DNA of 64,000 bases, taken from the NCBI RefSeq assembly GCF_900156685.1, contig NZ_FTOJ01000004.1:124001-188000 (forward strand). The letters are read 5' to 3'. Source of the DNA: Chryseobacterium piscicola (lineage in GTDB: Bacteria > Bacteroidota > Bacteroidia > Flavobacteriales > Weeksellaceae). Of the stretch, positions 1-9,200 are shown piece by piece. The position numbers and the translations under genes are program-made. Below the pieces are notes generated by a model. It saw only the letters and a program-made list of their open reading frames with translations. It was not told the DNA's origin and made no database searches. Numbering within the stretch: the stretch's first letter is position 1; each line of letters opens with the position of its first letter.

Positions 1-1
1 T

Positions 2-1681
2 AAAAAGATAGCATTTCGTGTAAATGGTACTTATGAATATGCTGAAAGTTTCAGAGATGTGGTACAGTCTGAAAAATATTATTTTAATCCTTCTTTTGTT
101 TTTAATTTAAATCCAAAATCTCAGTTAATTGTAGAAGCTGATTATCTTAAAAATAATTTCACCCCGGATTTCGGAATTGGCTCCATTGAAAACAAAGACA
201 AAAGCTTTTCTTTAAAGACAGGATTAGACAGAAATATATTCTTAGGCACAGATTGGCAATATCAGGATGTAGAACAAGTTTCTACCAATGCCACATTTAA
301 TCATCAGTTTAATGATAACTGGTCTTTGAATTCTACAGTTTCCTATCAAAATTACACCAAAGATTATTTTTCTACCGAAAGAGTACTTTGGTCATACGCA
401 ACAGCCAATCCCAACAGACTTTCTTGGAACAGGCCTTTAAACAGAACATATAACGAGCAAAATTATACGTCAGCACAAGTCAACCTAAACGGAGAATTCA
501 ATACAGGAAGTATTAATCACAAAGTTTTAGTAGGAACAGATGCAGATTACGGGGTGAGTGATTCTTATACTTACTACAATCCAACTAATAATAAAAACTA
601 CGGATCAACTTATTTTTATGGCACAGACGGAGGTTCAGGTCTTCTGTTTTTAGACAATTCTTCTACCTGGGCGGGTGGAGCTATGCCAGAATCTCAGAGA
701 TTAGATAAAACGCGTGTCAATACCAGAAGAATTGGTGTATATGCACAAGATTTTATTAGTCTTACCAAAGAATTTAAAGTGATTGCAGGTTTGCGTTGGT
801 CTTACATCGAAAATATGCCAACTTTGAATACTAAATTTAAAACGAATCTAAAAAGTGAGGTTAATAATTCTGCAACTTCAGATCAGGCGGTTTCTCCAAA
901 AGTAGGTTTGGTGTATAATCCAAACGACAATCTTTCTGTGTTTGCAACCTATACCAATTCTTTTGTGGCGAATACAGGCTTGGATGCATTTACGCTTAAT
1001 TCCCTTAAACCCTCTCTTGTAGATCAGTATGAAGTAGGTGCAAAGAAAAATTTATGGAATAACGCTGTGGCAGTTAATCTTTCACTGTATCAAATTTCTT
1101 ACAGAGATTTTTATCAAGCATTTATAGATCCTACCACCAATTTAGCATCTACAGATCCTAGAAATTTAAAAGAATTTGTAGGTAAAATGAGAAGTCGTGG
1201 TGTGGAATTAGATATCACGGGAAATCCTTCAAAAAATCTATCAATTATTGGTGGTGTGTCTTATAACAATTCCATTTATCTGGATACACCAGAAAAAGTA
1301 GGATACGTAGAAAACCAAAGACTAGTAAGAACTCCGGCTACTACTGCTAATTTATCTCTTTTTTATACTTTTACAAAAGGAATTAAAGGTTTGAAAGTTG
1401 GTGCTTCTGCCTATTACATTGGCGATCGTTTGGCGGGCTGGAATGATACGAAATTCGGAAGCTCAACGAGTTTAGCTTCAAGAAACGGAGTGAGCAGAGT
1501 GTTTGAACTCAAAGATTATACTACATTCTCATTATCTGCAGGATATGAGTGGAAAAAATTCATGATACAGGCAAAAGTGGGGAATCTCTTTGATGTGGAA
1601 AATTACAATGTACACGAAAATTATTCTGTAAACCCAATTACACCAAGAAATTACTATTTCACCCTCACCTACAAACTATAA
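2..1681 (+). CDS. TonB-dependent siderophore-type receptor, C-terminal part (cut by window start)
   Basis: The frame is open to the left edge of the window, so the N-terminus (signal peptide, plug) is missing and about 559 residues are visible. They look like the beta-barrel of a ferric-siderophore receptor of the FhuA/FcuA type: alternating aromatic strands, the segment NDNLSVFATYTNSF, the block DQYEVGAKKNLWNNAVAVN, and a C-terminus NYYFTLTYKL ending in an aromatic-rich last strand. Such receptors take up ferric chelates across the outer membrane using TonB energy. A PepSY-type membrane protein follows, a common partner of siderophore receptors. The family is fairly certain; the exact ligand cannot be told from this part. 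Confidence 0.85.
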   Translation, partial: KKIAFRVNGTYEYAESFRDVVQSEKYYFNPSFVFNLNPKSQLIVEADYLKNNFTPDFGIGSIENKDKSFSLKTGLDRNIFLGTDWQYQDVEQVSTNATFNHQFNDNWSLNSTVSYQNYTKDYFSTERVLWSYATANPNRLSWNRPLNRTYNEQNYTSAQVNLNGEFNTGSINHKVLVGTDADYGVSDSYTYYNPTNNKNYGSTYFYGTDGGSGLLFLDNSSTWAGGAMPESQRLDKTRVNTRRIGVYAQDFISLTKEFKVIAGLRWSYIENMPTLNTKFKTNLKSEVNNSATSDQAVSPKVGLVYNPNDNLSVFATYTNSFVANTGLDAFTLNSLKPSLVDQYEVGAKKNLWNNAVAVNLSLYQISYRDFYQAFIDPTTNLASTDPRNLKEFVGKMRSRGVELDITGNPSKNLSIIGGVSYNNSIYLDTPEKVGYVENQRLVRTPATTANLSLFYTFTKGIKGLKVGASAYYIGDRLAGWNDTKFGSSTSLASRNGVSRVFELKDYTTFSLSAGYEWKKFMIQAKVGNLFDVENYNVHENYSVNPITPRNYYFTLTYKL

Positions 1682-1710
1682 AAATAAATAACATTAATAA
1701 ATTTTAGAAT

Positions 1711-1745
1711 AAAGTGGAAGCTGTAACGGTGCAGTTTCCACTTTT
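1711..1745 (+). terminator. Hairpin after the receptor gene
   Basis: A 13-bp stem (1711-1723 with 1732-1744, one G-T pair) and an 8-nt loop, followed by only a short T run. It lies 30 bp after the receptor stop and may end most transcripts or only attenuate reading into the PepSY gene. Confidence 0.55.
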
Positions 1746-1778
1746 GAAGTTAAATAAGAATTAATAAAAAAAATAAAT

Positions 1779-2294
1779 ATGGATAAGATTAAAGACACGC
1801 GCAGTTTTATGAGAATTACTCACCGCTATTTGGGCTACTTTATGGCAGGAATTATGGTTATCTATGCCCTAAGTGGGATACTTCTTATTTACAGAGATAC
1901 AGATTTCCTGAAAAATAAAAAACTGTATGATAAAGTAATCGCCAAAAACCTTTCAGAAAAAGAATTGGAAAAGGAATTGAAAATTAAAAATTTAGAAATA
2001 AAAAAAACCGAAAGTAATATTATTTATTTTAAAGAAGGTACTTATAACATAACCACCGGACAAGCAAAATATACAAAAAAAGAACTGCCTCTTGTTCTGG
2101 ATAAAATGGCAAAACTACACAAAGCCAAATCTGCAGACACACTCTCACCGCTGAATGCATTTTTTGGCGTTTGTCTTTTTTTCTTTGTCATTTCAAGTTT
2201 CTGGATGTTTAATACTAAGAGTAAACCTTTCAGAAGAGGTGTGAAATTTACCATTGCAGGGATTGTTTTTGCTATCATTCTTTTGCTGATATAA
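1779..2294 (+). CDS. PepSY-associated transmembrane protein
   Basis: A 171-residue membrane protein. The N-terminal segment with ITHRYLGYFMAG followed by a hydrophobic helix (about 17-38) is the typical start of PepSY-TM proteins, which in full length are often ferric-siderophore reductases. A soluble lysine-rich part (about 40-125) is followed by two more hydrophobic helices (about 126-144 and 155-171). It is much shorter than the 350-500 residue PepSY reductases, so it is a compact version and not obviously a reductase. Its place behind a TonB receptor suggests a role in iron or siderophore handling at the inner membrane; that role is inferred from context. Confidence 0.75.
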   Translation: MDKIKDTRSFMRITHRYLGYFMAGIMVIYALSGILLIYRDTDFLKNKKLYDKVIAKNLSEKELEKELKIKNLEIKKTESNIIYFKEGTYNITTGQAKYTKKELPLVLDKMAKLHKAKSADTLSPLNAFFGVCLFFFVISSFWMFNTKSKPFRRGVKFTIAGIVFAIILLLI

Positions 2295-2372
2295 AACATA
2301 TTTTGTAGTAGTGGCATATTTATTGAAACAGCTAAAATATCACTTCAAAATTTAACTATTAAAATAAATATT

Positions 2373-2966
2373 ATGAAAAAACTGATTTTTACAGGGCTGT
2401 TAGCAGTTGCAGGATTAACTTCTACAGCAAACGCACAAATTCAGGAAGGTAACTGGATGGTTGGTAGTAGTTTGTTATCAAGCAAATTCGGTTTGAATAC
2501 TAATGCAGGTTACGACATCTCGATTCAGCCAAGAGCAGCATACTTTGTAGAAGACAATGTTGCGGTTGGGGGATATGTTACTTTGGGTACATCAAAAGTT
2601 AGTAAAGACTCAGGCACAAAATTCACTTACGGTGTAGGAGGTTTAGGACGTTACTATCTTTCTCCAGGTGAGCAGGGCGTAGATAATTTATTAAACCACG
2701 GTAGATGGTTTTTTGAAGGTAACATAGGTATCGGAGGACAGAATACTAAAGGAGGTACTAATACTACTGGTTTAGATTTTGGTGTAGGCCCAGGATATTC
2801 TTACTTTATCACTCCAAACATCGGGGTTGAAGGTTTAGTGAAATATAACGGTATTACAGGGTTTGGTAACGAAGGGCTTACTTCAAACATTACTTTCAAC
2901 GTAGGTTTCAGTATTTTCTTGCCAACTTCAAAAGGTAAAGAAGTTATCAATGAGGTTAAAAACTAA
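2373..2966 (+). CDS. Outer-membrane beta-barrel protein, OmpW/OprF-like small porin family
   Basis: 197 residues with a clear signal peptide (MKKLIFTGLLAVAGL...NAQ, cleavage near 21-22). The mature part has alternating hydrophobic and glycine/aromatic strands (AAYFVEDNVAVGGYVTLG; FEGNIGIGGQ; GLDFGVGPGYSYFITPNIGVEG) as in eight-stranded outer-membrane barrels. The C-terminal strand NVGFSIFLP is followed by a short charged tail. It stands alone between a PepSY gene and a terminator. The exact function is unknown; proteins of this kind in flavobacteria are abundant structural or porin-like barrels. Confidence 0.75.
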   Translation: MKKLIFTGLLAVAGLTSTANAQIQEGNWMVGSSLLSSKFGLNTNAGYDISIQPRAAYFVEDNVAVGGYVTLGTSKVSKDSGTKFTYGVGGLGRYYLSPGEQGVDNLLNHGRWFFEGNIGIGGQNTKGGTNTTGLDFGVGPGYSYFITPNIGVEGLVKYNGITGFGNEGLTSNITFNVGFSIFLPTSKGKEVINEVKN

Positions 2967-2987
2967 GTTGTAAAAATTAAACGAAAC

Positions 2988-3022
2988 AAAAAGCGGTCTG
3001 AAAAATTTTTCAGGCCGCTTTT
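2988..3022. terminator. Bidirectional intrinsic terminator
   Basis: Stem GCGGTCTG/CAGGCCGC (2993-3000 with 3011-3018, one G-T pair) extended by A/T pairs, with an A-tract before and T-tract after. It lies between the convergent beta-barrel gene and the peroxiredoxin gene and can serve both. Confidence 0.85.
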
Positions 3023-3064
3023 GCAATTAAACTAAACTATATAATAAATAAAAAATCACAATCG

Positions 3065-3700
3065 CTATCTGTTCGGTTGAGGTGTAAAACGCAGATATGG
3101 TTTTACTTCACGTATACCTTTCGGGAATAGATCTTTCGCATCTTCCGTAGAAATTGCCGGAGGAATAATCACATCTTCACCATTGTTCCAGTTGGCAGGT
3201 GTTGCTATTTTATACTCATCAACCAGCTGAAGTGAATCTAAAACTCTCAGAATTTCATCAAAATTTCTTCCTGTAGAAGCTGGATATGTAATAATTAAAC
3301 GAACTTTTTTTAGCGGATCAATAATCAATAAAGATCTTACCGTTCCTGTCGCAGAAGCATTGGGATGAATAAAATCATACAATTCTGAAACCTTTTTATC
3401 CTGATCTGCAATGATTGGAAACTGTACTTCAGTTTTTTGGGTTTCGTTGATATCTAAAATCCATTTTTTATGGTCTTCCGCATTGTCAATACTCAATGCA
3501 ATCACTTTTGTATATCTTTTTTCAAATTCAGATTTAAGTTTTGAAGTAAAACCTAATTCAGTAGTGCAGACCGGTGTGAAATCTGCAGGATGTGAAAACA
3601 AAATTCCCCACGAATCTCCCAGAAATTTATAGAAATTAATTTCTCCTAAAGATGATTCTGCGGTAAAATCTGGTGCGGTGTCTCCCAATTTTATTGACAT
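3065..3700 (-). CDS. Peroxiredoxin, 1-Cys Prx6 type
   Basis: 211 residues, the usual length for Prx6. The peroxidatic motif PVCTTE places the catalytic Cys at residue 45, with the conserved Pro/Thr before it (DFTPVC). No other cysteine is present, so this is a true 1-Cys enzyme that reduces peroxides and must be recycled by an external thiol. The Prx6 C-terminal domain follows (TPANWNNGEDVIIPP). A Bacteroidota-type promoter lies 24 bp upstream of the start. It probably acts in the cytoplasm against hydrogen peroxide and alkyl hydroperoxides, together with the catalases further along the window. Confidence 0.93.
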   Translation of the reverse strand: MSIKLGDTAPDFTAESSLGEINFYKFLGDSWGILFSHPADFTPVCTTELGFTSKLKSEFEKRYTKVIALSIDNAEDHKKWILDINETQKTEVQFPIIADQDKKVSELYDFIHPNASATGTVRSLLIIDPLKKVRLIITYPASTGRNFDEILRVLDSLQLVDEYKIATPANWNNGEDVIIPPAISTEDAKDLFPKGIREVKPYLRFTPQPNR

Positions 3701-3723
3701 AATATTTTGTTTTTATTAGTCTA

Positions 3724-3753
3724 CAAATTTAATAGACTTTAATGGACTGGCAA
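3724..3753 (-). promoter_or_regulatory. Promoter of the peroxiredoxin gene
   Basis: Read on the minus strand there is a -7 box TAAATTTG (3724-3731) and a -33 TTG (3751-3753) separated by 19 bp, the Bacteroidota sigma-factor pattern. The predicted leader is about 20 nt. Confidence 0.65.
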
Positions 3754-3800
3754 AATTTTTGCTTGAAAAATTTGTTTAAATTGTAAACAAATATTTTTTT

Positions 3801-4706
3801 ATGGAAATAAATGTTCAAAATTATTTTGATACCATCTACAAAGTACTAGAAAACTGGTATATAGCATTTGCGAGACTTACGCCAAAGCTCATCATGGGTG
3901 CTATAGTATTTTCATTTTTTTTGTTGACGAGTAAATACTTAAGCAAAATTGCAGTAAAACTTTTCCATAAATTTTTTCCTAAAAGTACGGCACAAGCTTC
4001 TGTTGCTACTACTGTCTCAATATTTAGATTTTTAATTATGGTAATTGGGATTTTCATTACGCTAGAAATAATGGGTTTCAGCGGATTTTTATGGAAATTT
4101 ATCGGAAGTTTAGGTGTTGCTGGGGTGATTGCTGGGGTAGCTTTGAAAGATTTGGTGTCTAGTATGTTCTCGGGTATGCTCATCGGGATTGATAAAGCTT
4201 TTAAAGTAGGAGATTATATTACCATCGGAAATCATTCTGGAACGGTACAGGATATAGGTTTGCTAACGACTAAATTGATTACTGATGACGGAAAAAAAGT
4301 CTTTATCCCGAATCAAGTTATCTTTAATGCTCCGTTTTTTAATATTACAGCTTCTCCGCAGAGAAGAATTATTTTAAATTTTGAAATTCCGGCAGACGAA
4401 AATATTGATGTCGCAAAACAAGGAATTTTAGAGGTCATCAAAAACCTCCCTCATGTAGACAAACCCGAAAATATTGATGTCTTCTACACAGATTTGAAGC
4501 AGGGTGCTTTTAATCTTCAAATTAGATTCTGGATGGAAATTGGTGCCAATATGCTTGTCCTTAAAAATGAAGCTTTAACCCAAATAAAACAACGTCTGGA
4601 TGCAGATAAAGTACAGTTGGTAACGCCTACAAGCATTAATATCTCTACAAATAATGAAAGCTCAGCCAATCCATTATTTTCAGAAAATAAACCTGAACAA
4701 ATTTGA
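3801..4706 (+). CDS. Small-conductance mechanosensitive channel, MscS family
   Basis: 301 residues, the size of a minimal MscS. Three hydrophobic helices (about 24-45, 68-90, 97-122) end in a pore-lining TM3 rich in Gly and Ala (GSLGVAGVIAGVALKD), followed by the conserved FSGMLIGIDKAFKVGDYI of the MscS beta domain and an alpha/beta vestibule domain to residue 280. Such channels open on membrane tension to release solutes on hypo-osmotic shock. It is transcribed away from the peroxiredoxin gene and is followed, 47 bp later, by a lysine-rich repeat protein that may share its transcript. Confidence 0.93.
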   Translation: MEINVQNYFDTIYKVLENWYIAFARLTPKLIMGAIVFSFFLLTSKYLSKIAVKLFHKFFPKSTAQASVATTVSIFRFLIMVIGIFITLEIMGFSGFLWKFIGSLGVAGVIAGVALKDLVSSMFSGMLIGIDKAFKVGDYITIGNHSGTVQDIGLLTTKLITDDGKKVFIPNQVIFNAPFFNITASPQRRIILNFEIPADENIDVAKQGILEVIKNLPHVDKPENIDVFYTDLKQGAFNLQIRFWMEIGANMLVLKNEALTQIKQRLDADKVQLVTPTSINISTNNESSANPLFSENKPEQI

Positions 4707-4753
4707 TTTTTAATAAAATAAAATAGTAATTTTAATCTAAATTCTTAAATACA

Positions 4754-5068
4754 ATGAAAAAAACAATTTCAATTCTGGCAATTTTAATATTCACATTCTC
4801 TGCCAATGCACAGGAGAAGCAAACCGTAAAAGAAGCTGTGAAAAAAGACGCTCAAACTGTAGGAAAAGCTGCTAAAAATGGTGCTAACGCCACTAAAAAT
4901 GGAGTTCAGCAAGGTGTGAAATGGACTGGTGATACCGCAAAGAAAGGAGCTAAAGCTACTGAAAAAGGGGTGAAAAAAGGAGCAAACTGGGTTGGTGATA
5001 AAAGTAAAAAAGGAGCGAAAGCTGTAGAAAAAACATATCAAGATGTGAAAAAGGATATCAAAAAATAA
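4754..5068 (+). CDS. Small secreted lysine/alanine-rich repeat protein
   Basis: 104 residues with a signal peptide (MKKTISILAILIFTFSANAQ). The mature part contains two adjacent 22-residue repeats, residues 50-71 and 72-93, both of the pattern G-V-x-x-G-x-x-W-x-G-D-x-x-K-K-G-A-K-A-x-E-K, with a weaker Ala/Lys stretch before them. The composition (Lys, Ala, Gly, Thr, Glu; no Cys) resembles late-embryogenesis-abundant-like stress proteins, but no family could be assigned. A strong terminator follows directly. Function unknown; a periplasmic stress or envelope-binding role is possible. Confidence 0.75.
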   Translation: MKKTISILAILIFTFSANAQEKQTVKEAVKKDAQTVGKAAKNGANATKNGVQQGVKWTGDTAKKGAKATEKGVKKGANWVGDKSKKGAKAVEKTYQDVKKDIKK

Positions 5069-5096
5069 TCTGTTTTTCAAATCATAGCAGAAATAA

Positions 5097-5134
5097 AGCA
5101 AACCCATCAAATTTTTGATGGGTTTGCTGTTTTA
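5097..5134. terminator. Strong bidirectional terminator
   Basis: A perfect 14-bp stem (5097-5110 with 5115-5128) of sequence AGCAAACCCATCAA, followed by a T-rich stretch. It lies between the convergent repeat-protein gene and dusB. Confidence 0.85.
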
Positions 5135-5164
5135 TAAAAGTGTTTAAATTAACTCAGATATTGC

Positions 5165-6160
5165 TTAAACCTTCGCTTCATATTCCTCGTAAAAGCCTTG
5201 GGTTTCTTTAATTACTTCATCCATTTCTACCAAACTATACACTTCAAGAAACTTTCTTCTGAAATCTTTGAAATGAGGAATTCCTCTGAAATAATTACTG
5301 TAATGCTGTCTCATTTCAATTAAACCTAATTTCTCGCCTTTCCATTCGGCACTCCATTCTGCGTGTTGACGAACCGCTAAAAGTCGGTCTGAAATTGTTG
5401 GTGCATCCAAATGTTCTCCAGTAGCAAAGAAATGTTTAATTTCATTAAAAATCCATGGATAACCAATTGCCGCACGGCCTATCATAATTCCGTCGCAGGC
5501 GTATTTGTTTTTATATTCTAAAGCTTTTTCAGGGGAATCAATATCACCGTTTCCAAAAATAGGAATTTCAATATTTGGGTTTTGTTTTATTCTTGAGATG
5601 TGTTCCCAATCAGCCTCACCTTTATACATTTGTCCGCGCGTTCTTGCATGAATCGTCAAAGCCTTAATTCCAGTTTCCTGAAGACGTTCAGCCACTTCAT
5701 CAATATTGATTGAGTTGCTGTCCCATCCCAAACGGGTTTTCACAGTCACGGGAAGACTTGTAGAACTCACAACAGCTTTCGTTAAACGAACCATCATGTC
5801 AACATCTTTCAAAACTCCGGCTCCTGCACCTTTACAAACCACTTTTTTTACCGGACAACCAAAATTGATGTCCACCAGATCAGGATTTACGGTTTCCACA
5901 ATTCTTGCAGACATCGCCATTGCTTCCTCATCACCACCAAAAATCTGGATTCCCACAGGTCTTTCATAATCGAAAATATCCAGCTTTTTACGGCTTTTCA
6001 TTGCGTCACGGATCAACCCTTCAGAAGAGATAAATTCAGAGTACATCATATCTGCACCATGTAATTTACACAATCTTCTGTACGGCGGATCACTTACATC
6101 TTCCATCGGAGCAAGCAAAAGCGGAAATTCCGGCAGTTCTATGTTGCCTATTTTTATCAT
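5165..6160 (-). CDS. dusB: tRNA-dihydrouridine synthase
   Basis: 331 residues, the normal length. It has the FMN-dependent TIM-barrel Dus fold: start LLAPMEDVSDPPYRRLC, catalytic-cysteine motif INFGCPVKKV, VTVKTRLGWD, ALTIHARTRGQMYKG, IPIFGNGDI and GIMIGRAAIGYPWIF. It reduces specific uridines in tRNA D-loops with NADPH. The start is supported by a -7 box only 4 nt upstream, suggesting a leaderless message. The next gene downstream points toward it across a terminator. Confidence 0.95.
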   Translation of the reverse strand: MIKIGNIELPEFPLLLAPMEDVSDPPYRRLCKLHGADMMYSEFISSEGLIRDAMKSRKKLDIFDYERPVGIQIFGGDEEAMAMSARIVETVNPDLVDINFGCPVKKVVCKGAGAGVLKDVDMMVRLTKAVVSSTSLPVTVKTRLGWDSNSINIDEVAERLQETGIKALTIHARTRGQMYKGEADWEHISRIKQNPNIEIPIFGNGDIDSPEKALEYKNKYACDGIMIGRAAIGYPWIFNEIKHFFATGEHLDAPTISDRLLAVRQHAEWSAEWKGEKLGLIEMRQHYSNYFRGIPHFKDFRRKFLEVYSLVEMDEVIKETQGFYEEYEAKV

Positions 6161-6164
6161 GGCG

Positions 6165-6172
6165 CAAATTTA
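6165..6172 (-). promoter_or_regulatory. -7 box of dusB, leaderless arrangement
   Basis: On the minus strand TAAATTTG is followed by GCGCC..., and the last G lies 4 nt before the ATG. No -33 TTG was seen at the usual distance. Confidence 0.5.
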
Positions 6173-6256
6173 CGAAATTCTAAACTTTCAGCATTTTGAA
6201 ATTATCTATTGCTGTTATCGTTTACAAAACGAACATGGTTTCTTTCTCAACTCGGC

Positions 6257-9200
6257 TTAAAAACTCGCCTTCACCTGCATACTTCCAATGTGAATTGTAC
6301 GTTCTCCAGAGTTCCTGCCTTCGTAATTGAGATTCAACTGTAAAAATGAGTTTAATGACTGTTGAACAAAAACACTCCAAACCTGGTTTTTACCCGGTTT
6401 TAACCCGTCCAGCATTTGATTTCCTACAATACTGAAGCTGTTTCCAGTAAAATCATTATTGATGAATGAGAAATTGGCTCTTATGGACGTTTTTTTTCTT
6501 TCCCACTGTACGGTTCCTGTGATATCGAAGGCTTTCAGAAGTTCCTCGCCGTCGGTTCGCTGCTTCTCACGGTAAGCCGATGAGAATTCTGCTTGTACAG
6601 AATCAGTAAATTTATAGGTTGCTTTTGGTTTGGTTTCAAAATTATTTAAAATGTAATCTCTGGTTGAAAATAGTTGTGAAGAATTTTTGAGCTCATGCAC
6701 AGAATTTTCCCAATCTATTCTGAATTCTTTATTAAACCAGTATCCAAGATTCACAAAGTGAGATCGCTGTTGTCTTTCCTCATTGCTGAAGTTGGCATTG
6801 AGCAAGTTGTCATTAGAAATAAAACGGTAATTTCCGTTCCATCCAGATTTTTCTGTAGGATTAAACTGTAATGATGTTAAAATATTCTGATTTTTAAGAA
6901 TTTGATCTTCATTTTTCTCAAAAGGATTAATAACTAAAACTTTATCTTGTTTGAGGTAAGAGTTTTGAGAATTTAATGAGATATTGAAATTCCAACGTTT
7001 CAAAAATTTATTTTCAGAATTAAAAACAATCGAAGGATTTACAAATAACGCCAGCTGAATTTTATTTTTGTTAGACGCCAAATATCTTACAGAATTGGTG
7101 TAAATCCTAATGTACTGAGCCAAATCTGAGTATTCTGCAATCTCAAATTCATCTAATTGCTGCACGCCATCGCCATTGTAATCGGTCCATTTGTAAACGC
7201 CTTGTCCGTCTGTTACTTTGATGTATTGAAATTCTCGTTGAGCTTCTTGGCCATTACCCAATTCATAAAATGCCTGCAATCTGGCCCCGTTTCTGAAAAG
7301 CTGCTGGTTGTATAGGATGTTTCCAACCACAAAATCATTATTCCTGCTCATATCGGCAAGGTCAGACTGATAGAAAAATTTTCTATAATGGAGGAGTGCT
7401 GTTAAAGTTGTTTTGTCATTTTTGATCAACTGACTTTCTGCCATAAATCCTAAGATTCTGTTCATATTTTGAAGACTGTTGTCTCGCACCGAGTCATTAT
7501 CCCTGAGATAAGCTTTAGTTAAAAGCCTTGTTCTAGCACTGTCACCTATTTTTTTCTGTATGAAAACTTCTCTCCAGCTAAAACTCGTCACATCCAGCAA
7601 TTGAGTGTTATTGAAGTATTTTTCGTTGTGTTCCATGCTTCCACCGGCAGTCCAGCTTCCTTTTTTACCTGTAAATTCTGTAGAAACACCACCACGAATG
7701 AATTTGGTGTCTTGAAGTGTGGCATTGGTATTTAAATAAGAGAAATTTCCTTTTGTAAAGTATTTTTTATTAATCCACCCGAAATCGAGATCATTTTTTA
7801 TTCCCTTATAAGAATCTCTTTCATTAAGATAGTTTACTCTGTAGTTTAAGACCGATTTATTATTCCATCTGTTTAAAAAGCTGAAAATAAAACGGTTCTG
7901 CGTTTTGTTGCTGAATTCCTGGGCAAGGTTGAAGTCTCTGGAAAATTCTACATCATTTATTCTGTCTAAAATTCTGAATTGCTTGTCGATGTACTGATAT
8001 TCAAAGCTAGGAGTGCCTTTCCAGTTTTTTTTACTAAATGTTTTGTTTCCGAAAACCCTTCCAGCATACCCGATATTTTTGTCTGAATCTTTTGATGAAA
8101 ACAAATTGATATCATAATTACTCAATGAAAAATCAGCCCCAATTTTTCCGTTTTTTAGAAGGAATTCTGAGTTTACAGTGTACACCTGAGATTTTTCCGG
8201 AGCTGGAAGTTTTCTTACCGCTCTGTACTCTCCCATATTTTGACCTACGTATTCGAATACACGCCCATTATTGGTAGTTTGCGTCACTTTGTAATCTCCA
8301 AGATTTGCCCCAAAATAAGTAAACGAAAGCGTGTACAGAAGTTGAGAAGCATCGGTAGAAAACTGGTAATAATTGCCATTGGGATTTTGTACCAAACGAT
8401 ACAAAATTTTGTTGACATCATAAGCCGTTTCTACAGCAGAGGGTGCGTACATTAAATTTGGATTGTTGCCGGCATCGGCTAATATTTTTTCGTCTTCTTT
8501 GGATAAATTTAAAGCCAAAGGAGCGTTTTTATTATCATTTTCCATGAACCAATTGAGCCCGATTTTCATTTTTTCCCTTTTGTGTTCTACTTTTCCAGTA
8601 AAGAGGTATCGGGAATAATTTCTGTTGGTATAGTTATAAGAAATGGTAATAAAATTCTGCTGAAAGATAGGCCGGAAACTGGTAAATGTCACTTCCCCAG
8701 TATTATAGTTAATCACGTAATCCTGATTTTCACCACGTTTCATTAAGATTCCATCAATGAAAACTTGTTCAGATCCTGAAATTAAAGTGATAAACTGTTC
8801 ACCGTTTTTCCCAGTAAGACGGTAAGGCCCTTGATTTCCCTCCACACCTTGAAAACGTATTCTGTGAAATTCACTTCGCGCTACACCCATTGAGATGTCT
8901 GTATACGTTTTATTGTCGGTTCCAAATTCTGTCTGAAACTGAATCCCCATGCTTCGCCGCTGATATTTTGAGAAATAACTTTTGGTATCCACCAAATCCA
9001 GATGCCCAGCTCTAAGTATAGATTTATCCTTAATATTTAGCTGCATGTAGATTTTATCGAATTCGTCGAGCGTTTGGGTGTATCCGTCAGCTTGTATCGG
9101 AAGATTGTGATCTGAAATGCTGGCAAGAATGGTAACATCTTTAGAAAGCTTTCCTGAAATCTGCAAATCCATAGAACTCTGTACAGATTGTCCTTGATTA

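Noticed and set aside
4754..5068. The repeat protein considered as a DNA-binding histone-like protein because of its KKGAK blocks
   Set aside because: It has a clear signal peptide, so it is exported and not expected to meet DNA.
4784..5110. A Phe/Ser-rich open frame antisense to the Lys-rich repeat protein
   Set aside because: Phe/Ser richness is what the reverse strand of Lys/Glu codons gives; the forward protein has a signal peptide and repeats.
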